This document shows positions 8,500-16,798 of a stretch of 41,447 nt of DNA, in pieces. The notes beneath the pieces are model-generated. The model worked only from the letters and a program-made list of their open reading frames with translations. It was not told where the DNA came from and ran no database searches. The stretch's first letter is position 1, and every line of letters starts with the position of its first letter. Source of the DNA: an uncultured Chthoniobacterales bacterium (GTDB taxonomy: Bacteria > Verrucomicrobiota > Verrucomicrobiia > Chthoniobacterales > CALDSX01); NCBI GenBank assembly GCA_937924445.1, contig CALDSX010000044.1, forward strand, positions 1-41,447, written 5' to 3'. Made by a program: the position numbers and the translations under genes.

Positions 8500-8766
8500 T
8501 TAACCCACCTCTTTTTCCAGACGCTCGCTAAGCCATTGTTTGATCATACTCTGATAGTTGAGGTAGCGCGAGCGTGCCACACGTTTGATGCGGCCTAACA
8601 TCCTGGGATCAAAGCGGAGGGTAATGGTGGTGGATTCACGTCCGTCGGTTTTGAGGAGGGATTCTCGCATCAGACGCGGTTCGATCTGGGTTTGCGCCCA
8701 GAACGCTGCCTCCTCTTCTTCACTGCGCATTTCGGGAACCTGCTCCCATTTGGTAACGATTTTCAT
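8500..8766 (-). CDS. Ribbon-helix-helix antitoxin of a BrnTA-type pair
   Basis: An 88-residue protein. The C-terminal half (STTITLRFDPRMLGRIKRVA, then a helix ending LSERLEKEVG) fits a ribbon-helix-helix DNA-binding domain of the CopG/BrnA kind. The acidic N-terminal half (MRSEEEEAAFWAQ) would contact the toxin. I chose the ATG at 8766: a longer frame begins with TTG at 8814 directly at the toxin's stop but has no ribosome site. Antitoxins of this type neutralise the toxin and repress their own promoter. Toxin gene before antitoxin gene is the BrnTA order. Confidence 0.75.
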   Translation of the reverse strand: MKIVTKWEQVPEMRSEEEEAAFWAQTQIEPRLMRESLLKTDGRESTTITLRFDPRMLGRIKRVARSRYLNYQSMIKQWLSERLEKEVG

Positions 8767-8810
8767 TGCGTAACAGACTCTTTGGATCGGTGACAAGTGA
8801 GTGTTGTTTT

Positions 8811-9089
8811 TCAATATAAATTGTCCGCATTCATTCGTTCGTAGAATGCGGATTCCTCTGTGGTCATATCACGTGAGAAAATCACCCGATACTTCTTGCC
8901 GTCGGTCCAGAAAATACTGAAAAGCCCTCTGCCGAGCACAGATTTGCCAAGGTTAAAATATCGTGGTTCCGTGGTCTTCATCCCTTCAGGCATGATGCGA
9001 AGGCTAAAAGGATCTTCGAAAGATTCCTCGATCTCCTTCGGTGTGGTTTCCCGAAGATTGAATGGGGCGTCTAACCAGTCGAATTCCAT
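8811..9089 (-). CDS. BrnT-family ribonuclease toxin
   Basis: A 92-residue protein matching the BrnT pattern: EFDWLDAP at the N-terminus, EIEESFEDPFSL, a central strand region (GRGLFSIFWTDGKKYRVIFSR) and the closing RDMTTEESAFYERM, where family members have SARxATxxExxxY. BrnT toxins have a RelE-like fold and cleave RNA. The gene lies directly upstream of the RHH antitoxin, as in known BrnTA pairs. The sequence lacks the usual KHGV segment near residue 20, so it is a divergent member. Confidence 0.75.
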   Translation of the reverse strand: MEFDWLDAPFNLRETTPKEIEESFEDPFSLRIMPEGMKTTEPRYFNLGKSVLGRGLFSIFWTDGKKYRVIFSRDMTTEESAFYERMNADNLY

Positions 9090-9140
9090 TTATGATTTGG
9101 GTATTGCCTCGGTAATTTTTGTTCGCAAAAATTGGCAGTT

Positions 9141-9524
9141 TTAAAGTCGCGCGGGTTGGATCAACTCGATTTCGTATCCCTCAGGCGCATCGATAAATGC
9201 GATCACGCTCCCATTTGAGGAGGTGTGCGGGCCGTCGCTGAAAGGATAGCCTTGGGCAGCGGCATGGGCACCAAAAGCCGCGATATCTGAAACCTCAAAA
9301 GCGAGATGAGTCAAATCAGTCCCGACTTGCACCGGCCCGCTCCCGTCATATTTACAAATTTCGATGAGTTCTTCGCTATCGGGAGCTTTAAGAAATACCA
9401 GATGTGATCCACGCCCGGAAATAGACCGGCGAACTTCCTGAAGGCCGAGGACGTCTTTGTAAAAGGAAACCGTCTTTTCCAAATCCTCGACGCGGTAACG
9501 TGTGTGTAAGAGTTTTCTAACCAT
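9141..9524 (-). CDS. gloA: Glyoxalase I-like protein (VOC superfamily, lactoylglutathione lyase)
   Basis: A 127-residue single-module VOC protein. Metal ligands fall where GloA has them: His7 (KLLHTRYRV), Glu55 (ELIEICKY), His73 (LTHLAFEV) and Glu120 (GYEIELIQ). Family members isomerise the hemithioacetal of methylglyoxal and glutathione to S-lactoylglutathione. The four ligands, GYEIEL ending and length make true glyoxalase I likely, though other VOC dioxygenases or isomerases share these features. The gene sits between the ABC exporter and the toxin pair with gaps of 75 and 51 bases, so it may be a single transcription unit. Confidence 0.85.
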   Translation of the reverse strand: MVRKLLHTRYRVEDLEKTVSFYKDVLGLQEVRRSISGRGSHLVFLKAPDSEELIEICKYDGSGPVQVGTDLTHLAFEVSDIAAFGAHAAAQGYPFSDGPHTSSNGSVIAFIDAPEGYEIELIQPARL

Positions 9525-9599
9525 GAGGTTTAATAGCGCAGCACATCACAGGATGCGAGAAAGAATTTTAAATGAAAAATTGCGTGCACAGCCGTTTGG

Positions 9600-11447
9600 C
9601 TACGGCTCAGACCACGGCAGATGGGTCGGATCAGCCGCAAGCGTGGAGCTGTTCCAGAGCCGAGCATAAATGCCTCCCTTCGCCAGGAGAATGTCGTGAT
9701 TTCCACTCTCAACAATTCGCCCCCGTTCGATAACGTGAATAATGTCAGCGTTGCGGATGGTCGAAAGCCGATGGGCTATGATAAAGCATGTGCGCCCTTT
9801 CATGAGCCGGTCAAGAGCGCTCTGAATTGCGCGTTCGGTTGCATTATCCACACTGGCGGTGGCCTCGTCCAAGATGAGAACCGGCGGGTTTTTCAAAAGA
9901 ACGCGTGCAATAGAGATGCGTTGTTTTTCACCGACGCTTAGTTTAACCCCTCGCTCTCCAACGTTGGTTTCAAGACCGGAGGGAAGACCACGAACAAATT
10001 TAGCGGCGTTTGCCGCTTCGAGAGCCTCCCAGAGTCGCTCCTCGGCTGCGGTGGGGTCGCCAAGAAGAAGATTTTCGCGGAGTGTTCCGTTAAAAAGAAA
10101 ACTTTCCTGTGTGACGATTCCGATGTCCCGGCGAAGTGCTTGCTTGGGGATCGTCTTGATGGGGCGTCCGTCGAAGAGAATCTCACCCTTGTCGAGTTCG
10201 TAGAAACGAGTGATGAGATTCACCAAAGTGCTTTTGCCTGCTCCGGTCGGCCCTGCCAGCGCGACAATACAGCCGGGCGGAACGTGGAAGGAGACGTCCG
10301 AGAGCGCGGGGATCGTTCCGTAAGAAAAACTGACATTGCGAAACTCAATCTCGCCGCCAAGACGCGCCTCAATAGGTGCGGAAGCGCAATCTTCGAAACC
10401 CGGCTCAGGGGGCTCATCCAAAAGCTCAAAAACCCGCTCTCCTGCGGCACGGCCTGCCTGGAGAATTTGGTTCAATTGATGCAAGCGCCCTACTGGTTCG
10501 TAAAGAAACCGGACCAGAGTAAGGAAAGCCACAAGTTCGCCAATTTTCATTTGCCCTTCAAGGACAGCGCGTCCTCCACCATAAAGAACAACCGCCAGGC
10601 CAAGGGAAGCAAAAAAAGCCATCGAGGGACTGTAGAGCGCCCAGGCAAACATCACCCGCAGTGTGGAGCGCCGGACTTCGGCGCTGACTTCATTGAACCG
10701 GGCATGCTCTGATTCTTCACGTGTGAAAGCCTTGATTTGTCTTATCCCAGAGATGTTGTCGTGAAGAAGCGCATTCATGCGCGAAACAGCGCGACGTTGC
10801 ATCCTGTAGCGTCCCCGGGCGGTGGTGGTGTAGAGCAAAGCTCCGCAGGCCAGGAGAGGAATCGGAAACAAGGCAAGCACGGCAAGTCCTGCGTTGTAGT
10901 GGAAGAGCATCGCCGCAACGATGCCAATCTGCAAAACAGCGACGCTGCCTTGTTCAATGCCATCTATCAAAACGCGTTCGACGGAATTTACATCATCCAC
11001 AATGCGTGTCATTAAATCTCCAGTAGCCCGATTGTCGAACCAAGCCAACGGCAGGCGCTGGATATGTGCATAGATGTCGCTACGGAGATCGAAAATAACC
11101 TTTTGCTCGAAGCTGTTGTTGAGAACGATGCGGGCGGCGTTGAGCAGATCATGAACCAAAAAGCTCGCAACTCCAGTCAAGACGAGCGGTAGAAGCAGAT
11201 GGCTTTCGCCCCCTTTTATCGCGCGGTCAATAACCAGTTGTGTGATAGCCGGAAAAACGACGACAAGAAGCGTCCCGGTGACGGCGCAGGCAAAAGTTGC
11301 TGCGGCAAGGAGCGGATAGCGACGCAGGTAAGCAAAAACACGAAGGACGGTTTGAATTTTTGGCGGTTCTTTGCCTGGGCCTCTTTTCGTCGCTTTGTCC
11401 TCGTGGTCATCACCAAGAGCGGCCGCAGGGGCGCCTCCATACCTCAT
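9600..11447 (-). CDS. ABC exporter, fused membrane and ATPase domains (MsbA/multidrug type)
   Basis: A 615-residue half-transporter. A charged N-terminal tail is followed by a six-helix type I exporter domain (about 45-335) and an ATPase with Walker A GPTGAGKST (399-407), signature LSVGEKQR (503-510) and Walker B VLILDEA (523-529). Proteins of this kind work as homodimers that export lipids or drugs across the inner membrane; lipid A flippase MsbA is a close architectural match, but the substrate is not shown. Its ATG overlaps the anti-sigma factor stop as ATGA, which ties it to the sigma-factor operon and suggests that the sigma factor controls export. The N-terminal region of about 30 residues (ATKRGPGKEPPK) is low-complexity. 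Confidence 0.93.
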   Translation of the reverse strand: MRYGGAPAAALGDDHEDKATKRGPGKEPPKIQTVLRVFAYLRRYPLLAAATFACAVTGTLLVVVFPAITQLVIDRAIKGGESHLLLPLVLTGVASFLVHDLLNAARIVLNNSFEQKVIFDLRSDIYAHIQRLPLAWFDNRATGDLMTRIVDDVNSVERVLIDGIEQGSVAVLQIGIVAAMLFHYNAGLAVLALFPIPLLACGALLYTTTARGRYRMQRRAVSRMNALLHDNISGIRQIKAFTREESEHARFNEVSAEVRRSTLRVMFAWALYSPSMAFFASLGLAVVLYGGGRAVLEGQMKIGELVAFLTLVRFLYEPVGRLHQLNQILQAGRAAGERVFELLDEPPEPGFEDCASAPIEARLGGEIEFRNVSFSYGTIPALSDVSFHVPPGCIVALAGPTGAGKSTLVNLITRFYELDKGEILFDGRPIKTIPKQALRRDIGIVTQESFLFNGTLRENLLLGDPTAAEERLWEALEAANAAKFVRGLPSGLETNVGERGVKLSVGEKQRISIARVLLKNPPVLILDEATASVDNATERAIQSALDRLMKGRTCFIIAHRLSTIRNADIIHVIERGRIVESGNHDILLAKGGIYARLWNSSTLAADPTHLPWSEP

Positions 11448-12211
11448 TGCCCGGCAAGTAAAATCGGCCCGGAGGGCGTTGGAGAACCTTTAGCGTCCTC
11501 CATTGAAATCATTGCTCGGACCATAGGCGCGAGGCGAATTTCTGGTTTGAAATCAATTGCTGTTGCACCGGATTTATCTACACGGAACAGCGCAACCGGC
11601 ACTGGTGTGTCGACATCCTTGCTAACGATCCAGAGTTGATAGGATTTGCCCTCCGGACAGGGTGGCAGGTCTCGAACCACCAGGCGACCTTGCTGGACGT
11701 CGGCACAAAAAATGAGACGGGCGACAGCCGAAGATGCAGGATCGGCAGAGGTCAGGAGCGCTTTACTCAGTTGAAGAGGCCCGAACGTCTCTGAGCGAAG
11801 TTGTGCGATTTCCTGTTTCTGCCTTGCAAGCCCCCCTGCCATCAATGTACTGGCAATGGCGAAAATGGCTGCGGCCGCCCATGGCAACAATGCGTCGAAA
11901 TGGAGCTTCGAGCGTGGTTCGGGTAATAACGCTACGTCGGAATGAGCCGCACGTCGGGAGACGGCATCGAGAACTGCTTCGCGACATCGAGCAGGTGGAC
12001 TTTTCAAAGGGACTGTCCATGCGAGTGCTGTCGCGACCTGGGCGAGATCGGCAGGGAGCGGATCAAATTTATGCCCCTTGCGGACTGATTCCCAGAGGTC
12101 GATTTCTTCAGGTGCTAACACACCGAGAGCCGCACCTGCAGACAGTTCCTCATAGAGTTCCTGTGGATTGCTCGGCGAATCTGTCTGGTCCGAAAAATCG
12201 GGTGCGTTCAT
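11444..12211 (-). CDS. RskA-type anti-sigma factor
   Basis: A 255-residue membrane protein with an N-terminal cytoplasmic zinc-less anti-sigma domain (LYEELSAGAALGVLAPEE), one transmembrane segment at about 109-128, and an extracytoplasmic RskA C-terminal domain. That domain shows the typical LPPCPEGKSYQLWIV and the end motif KGSPTPSGPILL. RskA-like proteins hold SigK-type ECF sigma factors at the membrane and release them after proteolysis triggered outside the cytoplasm. The ATG overlaps the stop of the sigma factor as ATGA; its own stop overlaps the exporter start. This three-gene linkage supports the pairing. Confidence 0.9.
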   Translation of the reverse strand: MNAPDFSDQTDSPSNPQELYEELSAGAALGVLAPEEIDLWESVRKGHKFDPLPADLAQVATALAWTVPLKSPPARCREAVLDAVSRRAAHSDVALLPEPRSKLHFDALLPWAAAAIFAIASTLMAGGLARQKQEIAQLRSETFGPLQLSKALLTSADPASSAVARLIFCADVQQGRLVVRDLPPCPEGKSYQLWIVSKDVDTPVPVALFRVDKSGATAIDFKPEIRLAPMVRAMISMEDAKGSPTPSGPILLAGQ

Positions 12212-12786
12212 AGAGAGTCGGCAAGGATCTCCCTCAGCTTGAGCATACCTCGACGGATGCGGGCTTTTATTGTGCCAAGTGGCTCATCGAGTTTTTCTGC
12301 GATTTCGTTCTGAGTAAGCCCCGAGAAATAAGCCATTTCAATAGCTTGCCGTTGTTGATCGGAGAGTTTAAGCACCGCTTCTCGAACGACGCGTGAAGTT
12401 TCTGCCGCAAAAAGCTCTTCTCGCGTGTCGGAAGGCGTGGCAGGTTCTGCTGCAGTGGCTTCTTTCTCCAACTCATCACGAAGACGTCCACGCCGTTGTA
12501 GCGACCGCAGACGGTCGATTGCGCGGTTGCGGGTGAGAGAGATCGCCCAGGTGAGTGGCTTGCCTCTGCTTGGATTAAAAAGAGAGGCTTTTTCCCAAAT
12601 CTGAACAAAAACATCCTGCATTAAATCCTCGGCTTCACACTCGTTGTTTAGAACTCGAAGGGCGACAGAGTACAGGAGTGTTGAACAGCGATCGTAAAGC
12701 TCGGCCAAAGCGTCGCGATCGCCTAAACCAATCCGTCGTAGGAGGTCGGTTTCTATACTCTGGTCACTTGTCGGTTGAATGGTCAT
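12208..12786 (-). CDS. ECF RNA polymerase sigma factor (SigK-like)
   Basis: A 192-residue ECF sigma factor. Region 2 covers about 20-90 (LYDRCSTLLYSVALRVL, DLMQDVFVQIWEKA, then TWAISLTRNRAIDRLRS). Region 4 covers about 139-187 (LSDQQRQAIEMAYFSGLTQNEIAEKLDEPLG in its helix-turn-helix). The partner is the RskA-type anti-sigma factor directly downstream. An AAGG sequence lies close before the ATG at 12786. It is transcribed away from the GldA-type ABC gene across a 204-base divergent region in which I could not assign promoters. Confidence 0.94.
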   Translation of the reverse strand: MTIQPTSDQSIETDLLRRIGLGDRDALAELYDRCSTLLYSVALRVLNNECEAEDLMQDVFVQIWEKASLFNPSRGKPLTWAISLTRNRAIDRLRSLQRRGRLRDELEKEATAAEPATPSDTREELFAAETSRVVREAVLKLSDQQRQAIEMAYFSGLTQNEIAEKLDEPLGTIKARIRRGMLKLREILADSL

Positions 12787-12990
12787 TTACCTTCAACCTT
12801 AGTCGCGAATGTTCTCCGGCGCAACACGGTATTCGCCAGAATTAGGGATTCTTTCCGGTGTGAACACCAGGGGAAGGTTTTTTGTGAAGTGTGAGATTCT
12901 TTTCCAAAAAAAGATTGAACATTTTCAGTTTCTTGCAATCCAATTTTCGCTGAAAGTAGTCTTTGTAGCCTCCCACCACCCAACGAGAAA

Positions 12991-13935
12991 ATGATCGAAG
13001 TCCAAAACGTCACGAAATCCTTTGGCCGGAAGACGGCGGTAGAAAATGTAAGTTTTGTTGTCAAAAAAGGCGAGGTGCTCGGATTTCTCGGGCCCAACGG
13101 GGCCGGGAAGTCCACGACCATGCGGATGATTACCGGATACCTTGAACCTGACGCAGGCAAGATAACCGTCGGCGGCATGGATATGGCGCAGGATGCTCTG
13201 CATGCCCGGCGCCTCATTGGTTATCTCCCCGAAAGCGCGCCTGCATATTCAGATTTAAGTGTGATTGATTTTTTGAATTTTGCGGCAGAAATTCGTGGAT
13301 TGCGTGGTGCGGCGCGCTCCAAGGCGGTGGATCGCGTGATCGAGATGTGTTTCCTCGGAAGCGTTCGGCATCAAAGCATTGACACACTTTCCAAAGGATA
13401 CCGCCATCGCACCTGTTTTGCCCAGTCCGTTATTCATGACCCCGAAGTTCTCGTGATGGACGAACCGACCGACGGTCTGGACCCAAACCAAAAACATGAA
13501 GTGCGTAACCTTATCAAAGAGATGGGTAAGTCCAAGGCAATTGTCTTTTCCACACACATTCTGGAAGAGGTTGAGGCCGCCTGCACCCGAGCTATCATCA
13601 TTGATCGAGGGAAGGTGGTTGCCAACGGGACGCCGGCCGACTTAAAAGGACGTGCCCGCAATGCGGGTTCTCTGCTCCTCACATTGAAAGCCACTTCGGC
13701 GCCAAATGGGCTCGAAAAAATTCCGGGTGTAGATCAATTAGAAACGCTCTCAGGCTCAGAGGGTGAACATCATTTCCGACTTCATTCTCGTAAATCGGCA
13801 AAAGATACAACGATCGAGGAGGCAATTGCAGATCTCGCCCTTAAGAACTCTTGGCGCATAATCAGACTTACTCGTGAGGAGGGACGCCTCGACGAGGTGT
13901 TCCGCAGTATCACACTGCCCGACAACGTACGCTGA
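12991..13935 (+). CDS. ABC transporter ATPase, GldA/CcmA type
   Basis: A 314-residue ATPase subunit. Walker A GPNGAGKST is at 34-42, the signature LSKGY at 133-137, and Walker B VLVMDEP at 153-159, followed by a C-terminal extension of about 90 residues as in multidrug/gliding-type ATPases. It begins the operon with the permease at 14020, the GldG-like protein and the DUF4340 protein. In Bacteroidota GldA, GldF and GldG form an ABC complex needed for gliding; in other phyla the same set is common but motility is not shown, and no other gliding gene is in the window. Confidence 0.93.
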   Translation: MIEVQNVTKSFGRKTAVENVSFVVKKGEVLGFLGPNGAGKSTTMRMITGYLEPDAGKITVGGMDMAQDALHARRLIGYLPESAPAYSDLSVIDFLNFAAEIRGLRGAARSKAVDRVIEMCFLGSVRHQSIDTLSKGYRHRTCFAQSVIHDPEVLVMDEPTDGLDPNQKHEVRNLIKEMGKSKAIVFSTHILEEVEAACTRAIIIDRGKVVANGTPADLKGRARNAGSLLLTLKATSAPNGLEKIPGVDQLETLSGSEGEHHFRLHSRKSAKDTTIEEAIADLALKNSWRIIRLTREEGRLDEVFRSITLPDNVR

Positions 13936-14019
13936 CTTCTCTTCTGGGTTTCCTTACAGCCCAAGCAGCGCTTCCCCTCCTCCTTTTTGAGTTTCAAAAA
14001 AAACTTAAACCTCATTTCC

Positions 14020-14838
14020 ATGACTACCGACTCAACAATAACTTCCGAAAATCAAACCGCAGGAACCGACTCCGCGACGGAGGGTGTGGCACTTGCGTGG
14101 CATAACATCCGAACCGTGCTCAAGCGGGAATTGTTAGCCAGCTTTTACTCTCCTGTCGGCTACGTTTTTATTGTTATTTTCCTGTTGATGTCCGGTTTTT
14201 TCACCTTTATGGTTGGCCAATTTTTTGAGATTGGTGAAGCCTCTCTCTCTCGGTCTTTCTTCCTGTGGCACCCATGGCTCTGGCTGGTGTTTGTGCCTGC
14301 GATTGGCATGCGGCTCTGGGCTGAAGAACAACGCATGGGCACGATCGAATTGCTCTTGACAATGCCTGTACATCCTTGGCATGCGATCGTGGGAAAATTC
14401 CTTGCCGCATGGCTGGTGGTGGCCCTTGCGCTTGGTCTGACCTTTCCCATAGTGCTCACCGTAGGATGGCTGGGCAGTCCTGACTATGGCGTCATATTCA
14501 CCGGCTACCTTGGCAGTCTTTTGCTGGGCGGCACCTATCTGGCTGTGACTTCCATGACCTCCGCGCTCTCCCGCAACCAGGTCGTCAGTTTTATTATCTC
14601 TGTAGTGCTTTGTCTTTTCCTCATCCTAGCGGGATTTGAACCGGTCACCAATTTCGTTCAGCAAATATTCCCGGATGCGTCAAGATTGGTCGATTTTGTG
14701 GCCGGGTTCGGAGTCGTTCCCCATTTCGACGCATTCCAGCGTGGCATTGTAGATGTCCGTGACTTGTTCTACTTCGCCTCCGTGATTGGTTTCTGTCTGT
14801 TTGCTACTGCTGTGATTTTACAGGCGCGTCGTGCTTGA
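14020..14838 (+). CDS. ABC-2 type permease (GldF-like)
   Basis: A 272-residue membrane protein. After about 40 polar residues come six hydrophobic segments, starting with SPVGYVFIVIFLLMSGFFTF. The motif RLWAEEQRMGTIELLLTMPV is typical of ABC-2 permeases of the GldF/NosY kind. I chose ATG at 14020; the frame also extends to a TTG at 13987. Neither start has a convincing ribosome site. It lies 84 bases after the ATPase stop and 37 before the GldG-like gene, all in one direction. Confidence 0.9.
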   Translation: MTTDSTITSENQTAGTDSATEGVALAWHNIRTVLKRELLASFYSPVGYVFIVIFLLMSGFFTFMVGQFFEIGEASLSRSFFLWHPWLWLVFVPAIGMRLWAEEQRMGTIELLLTMPVHPWHAIVGKFLAAWLVVALALGLTFPIVLTVGWLGSPDYGVIFTGYLGSLLLGGTYLAVTSMTSALSRNQVVSFIISVVLCLFLILAGFEPVTNFVQQIFPDASRLVDFVAGFGVVPHFDAFQRGIVDVRDLFYFASVIGFCLFATAVILQARRA

Positions 14839-14875
14839 GCACATTTGAAATGTTGATTTTGTCTTCTAAAAACCT

Positions 14876-16798
14876 ATGAACATCTCTGGAAAAAATCATC
14901 TTCGAACTTTCCTGTTCTCCACTGGCGGACTCGTTGCCGTTCTCATCATTCTGACAGCTCTCAACGCGCTCATCGGCCTGATCAAACTTCGTCTGGACTT
15001 CACCGAAGAGAAACTACATACCCTCTCCGATGGGACGAGAGAAGTCCTCAAAAAGCTGGATACTCCTGTCACGATCCGCTTCTATGCCTCACGCTCCACG
15101 CCGGAATTTCCAACTCCGTTGCGCGTTTTTGCCGATCGGGTGGGCGATCTCCTCGATGAATACCGTCGCGCGTCAAACGGCAAGGTTGAGGTCATCAAAA
15201 TTGACCCCAAACCCGATTCTGATGCTGCTGACTCGGCTCGGCTCGATGGAATTCAGGCTCAACCCTTGCCAAGCGGTGTTCCGGTCTACCTCGGAATATC
15301 GGTCGGCTTTCTCGACAAAAAATCCACAATTCCTGCCGTTGGACCTGAGCGGGAGCGGTTGCTGGAATATGACATCACAAGGGCCATCTCCGAGGTGATC
15401 GCGGAGAAAAAGCCGGTGGTCGGAATTATGGGCGCACTTCCAATCAACGGTTCGCCCGGTGGTATGAACCCGATGATGGGTGGCGGCCAGCGGCCGTGGA
15501 TTATCGCAAATGAACTCCGGCGCCAGTTTGAGGTGCGCGATGTACCAATGACAGTAGAGAACATCCCAGCGGACGTGGACCTCCTCCTTGTCGCTCATCC
15601 GGTAGGCATAAGTGAACAGACGGAATTTGCCATCGACCAATTCTTATTGCGAGGAGGTAAATTGATCGCTTTTCTCGATCCATTGAGTTTCCACACAACA
15701 CTGCAACAGCAGCAAAACCCGATGGCCATGATGATGGGGATGCAGGCACCTCAGCCGTCAAATTTGCCCAGGCTTCTAGCCGCATGGGGTCTCTCTTTCG
15801 ACACGGACAAGGTTGTGGCGGATTCGCGTTACCGCACGCAGATTAACCGCGGACGAGGCCCAGAGGATTTGCTTGCCGTTCTGAGTCTGGACAGAGACGC
15901 TACAAATAACGACGACACCGTGACAGCTCAGATTGAATCACTTCTACTCCCAATGCCTGGGTCTTTCACTGGTAAACCGTCCGAAGGGCTCAAGATGGAT
16001 CTCCTCATCGAGTCCTCCACCGAAAGCCAGCTTGTGGAGACTTTCAGGGCTCAAGTTAGTAGCGAGGTATTAAAGAACAACTTCGCCCCCTCCGGCGAAA
16101 AAAAGCTTTTGGCCCTCCGGTTAAGTGGCAAGTTCAAAACGGCTTTCCCGAATGGTAAACCAGAGGCGTCTTCAGAGAACGAAAATTCGGACGCACCCAA
16201 AGCCGCACAACAATCCTCTGCAGAATCGCTCAAAGAAAGCCAGCGTGAAACCTCAGTCATTTTATTTGCCGATTCGGACATTCTTGCCGACCAGTTTTGT
16301 GTACAGGTGCGAGATTTTCTTGGTCAACAGTTGGTTATTCCGTTTAACGAAAACCTGGATATGGTTTTGAACAGCATCGAGCAGTTGGCTGGGGATGCGG
16401 AACTTATAAAGGTCCGTAGCCGTGGTGCGGCATCACGACCGTTCAAAGTTGTCGCCGACATGCAGTCCAAAGCCGAGGCGAGATTTCGATCCCGCATTGC
16501 CGAGCTTGAATCTGAGCTCTCCACAGCCAGCGCTCGCCTGAGCGAACTGCAAGCCTCAAAAGAGCCAGGTCAAAAATTCATCCTTTCACCTGAACAACAA
16601 TTGGAAATTCAAAGGTTCCAACGGAAAGAGGCGGAAGTCAGGCGAGAGCTAAAGGAAGTTCGTCGCCAGCTTCGGCAAGATATCGATGCACTTCAAAATA
16701 ACCTGAAATTCATGAACATTGCCCTGATGCCATTCCTCGTCGTCGTGGCAGGCATCAGCGTTGCCATTTATCGCAAAAAGAAAACTGCCGCTGTATGA
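14876..16798 (+). CDS. GldG-like ABC transporter auxiliary protein
   Basis: A 640-residue protein with an N-terminal membrane segment (about 12-35). A large extracytoplasmic GldG/IFT52-like region follows (KLHTLSDGTREVLKKLDTPVTIRFYAS, and LLVAHPVGISEQTEFAIDQFLLRGGKLIAFLDP). A coiled coil lies at about 530-605, and one membrane segment (about 612-632) precedes the basic tail. It matches proteins annotated as Gldg-family ABC-type auxiliary components. A Met-rich stretch (MAMMMGMQ near 282-289) is unusual. Its stop overlaps the DUF4340 start as ATGA, so the two are translationally coupled; they probably form the periplasmic part of the same transporter. Confidence 0.88.
   Translation: MNISGKNHLRTFLFSTGGLVAVLIILTALNALIGLIKLRLDFTEEKLHTLSDGTREVLKKLDTPVTIRFYASRSTPEFPTPLRVFADRVGDLLDEYRRASNGKVEVIKIDPKPDSDAADSARLDGIQAQPLPSGVPVYLGISVGFLDKKSTIPAVGPERERLLEYDITRAISEVIAEKKPVVGIMGALPINGSPGGMNPMMGGGQRPWIIANELRRQFEVRDVPMTVENIPADVDLLLVAHPVGISEQTEFAIDQFLLRGGKLIAFLDPLSFHTTLQQQQNPMAMMMGMQAPQPSNLPRLLAAWGLSFDTDKVVADSRYRTQINRGRGPEDLLAVLSLDRDATNNDDTVTAQIESLLLPMPGSFTGKPSEGLKMDLLIESSTESQLVETFRAQVSSEVLKNNFAPSGEKKLLALRLSGKFKTAFPNGKPEASSENENSDAPKAAQQSSAESLKESQRETSVILFADSDILADQFCVQVRDFLGQQLVIPFNENLDMVLNSIEQLAGDAELIKVRSRGAASRPFKVVADMQSKAEARFRSRIAELESELSTASARLSELQASKEPGQKFILSPEQQLEIQRFQRKEAEVRRELKEVRRQLRQDIDALQNNLKFMNIALMPFLVVVAGISVAIYRKKKTAAV

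Noticed and set aside
8500-8814. Antitoxin starting with TTG at the toxin's stop
   Set aside because: TTG at 8814 has no ribosome site. ATG at 8766 is the simpler start and leaves the domain intact.
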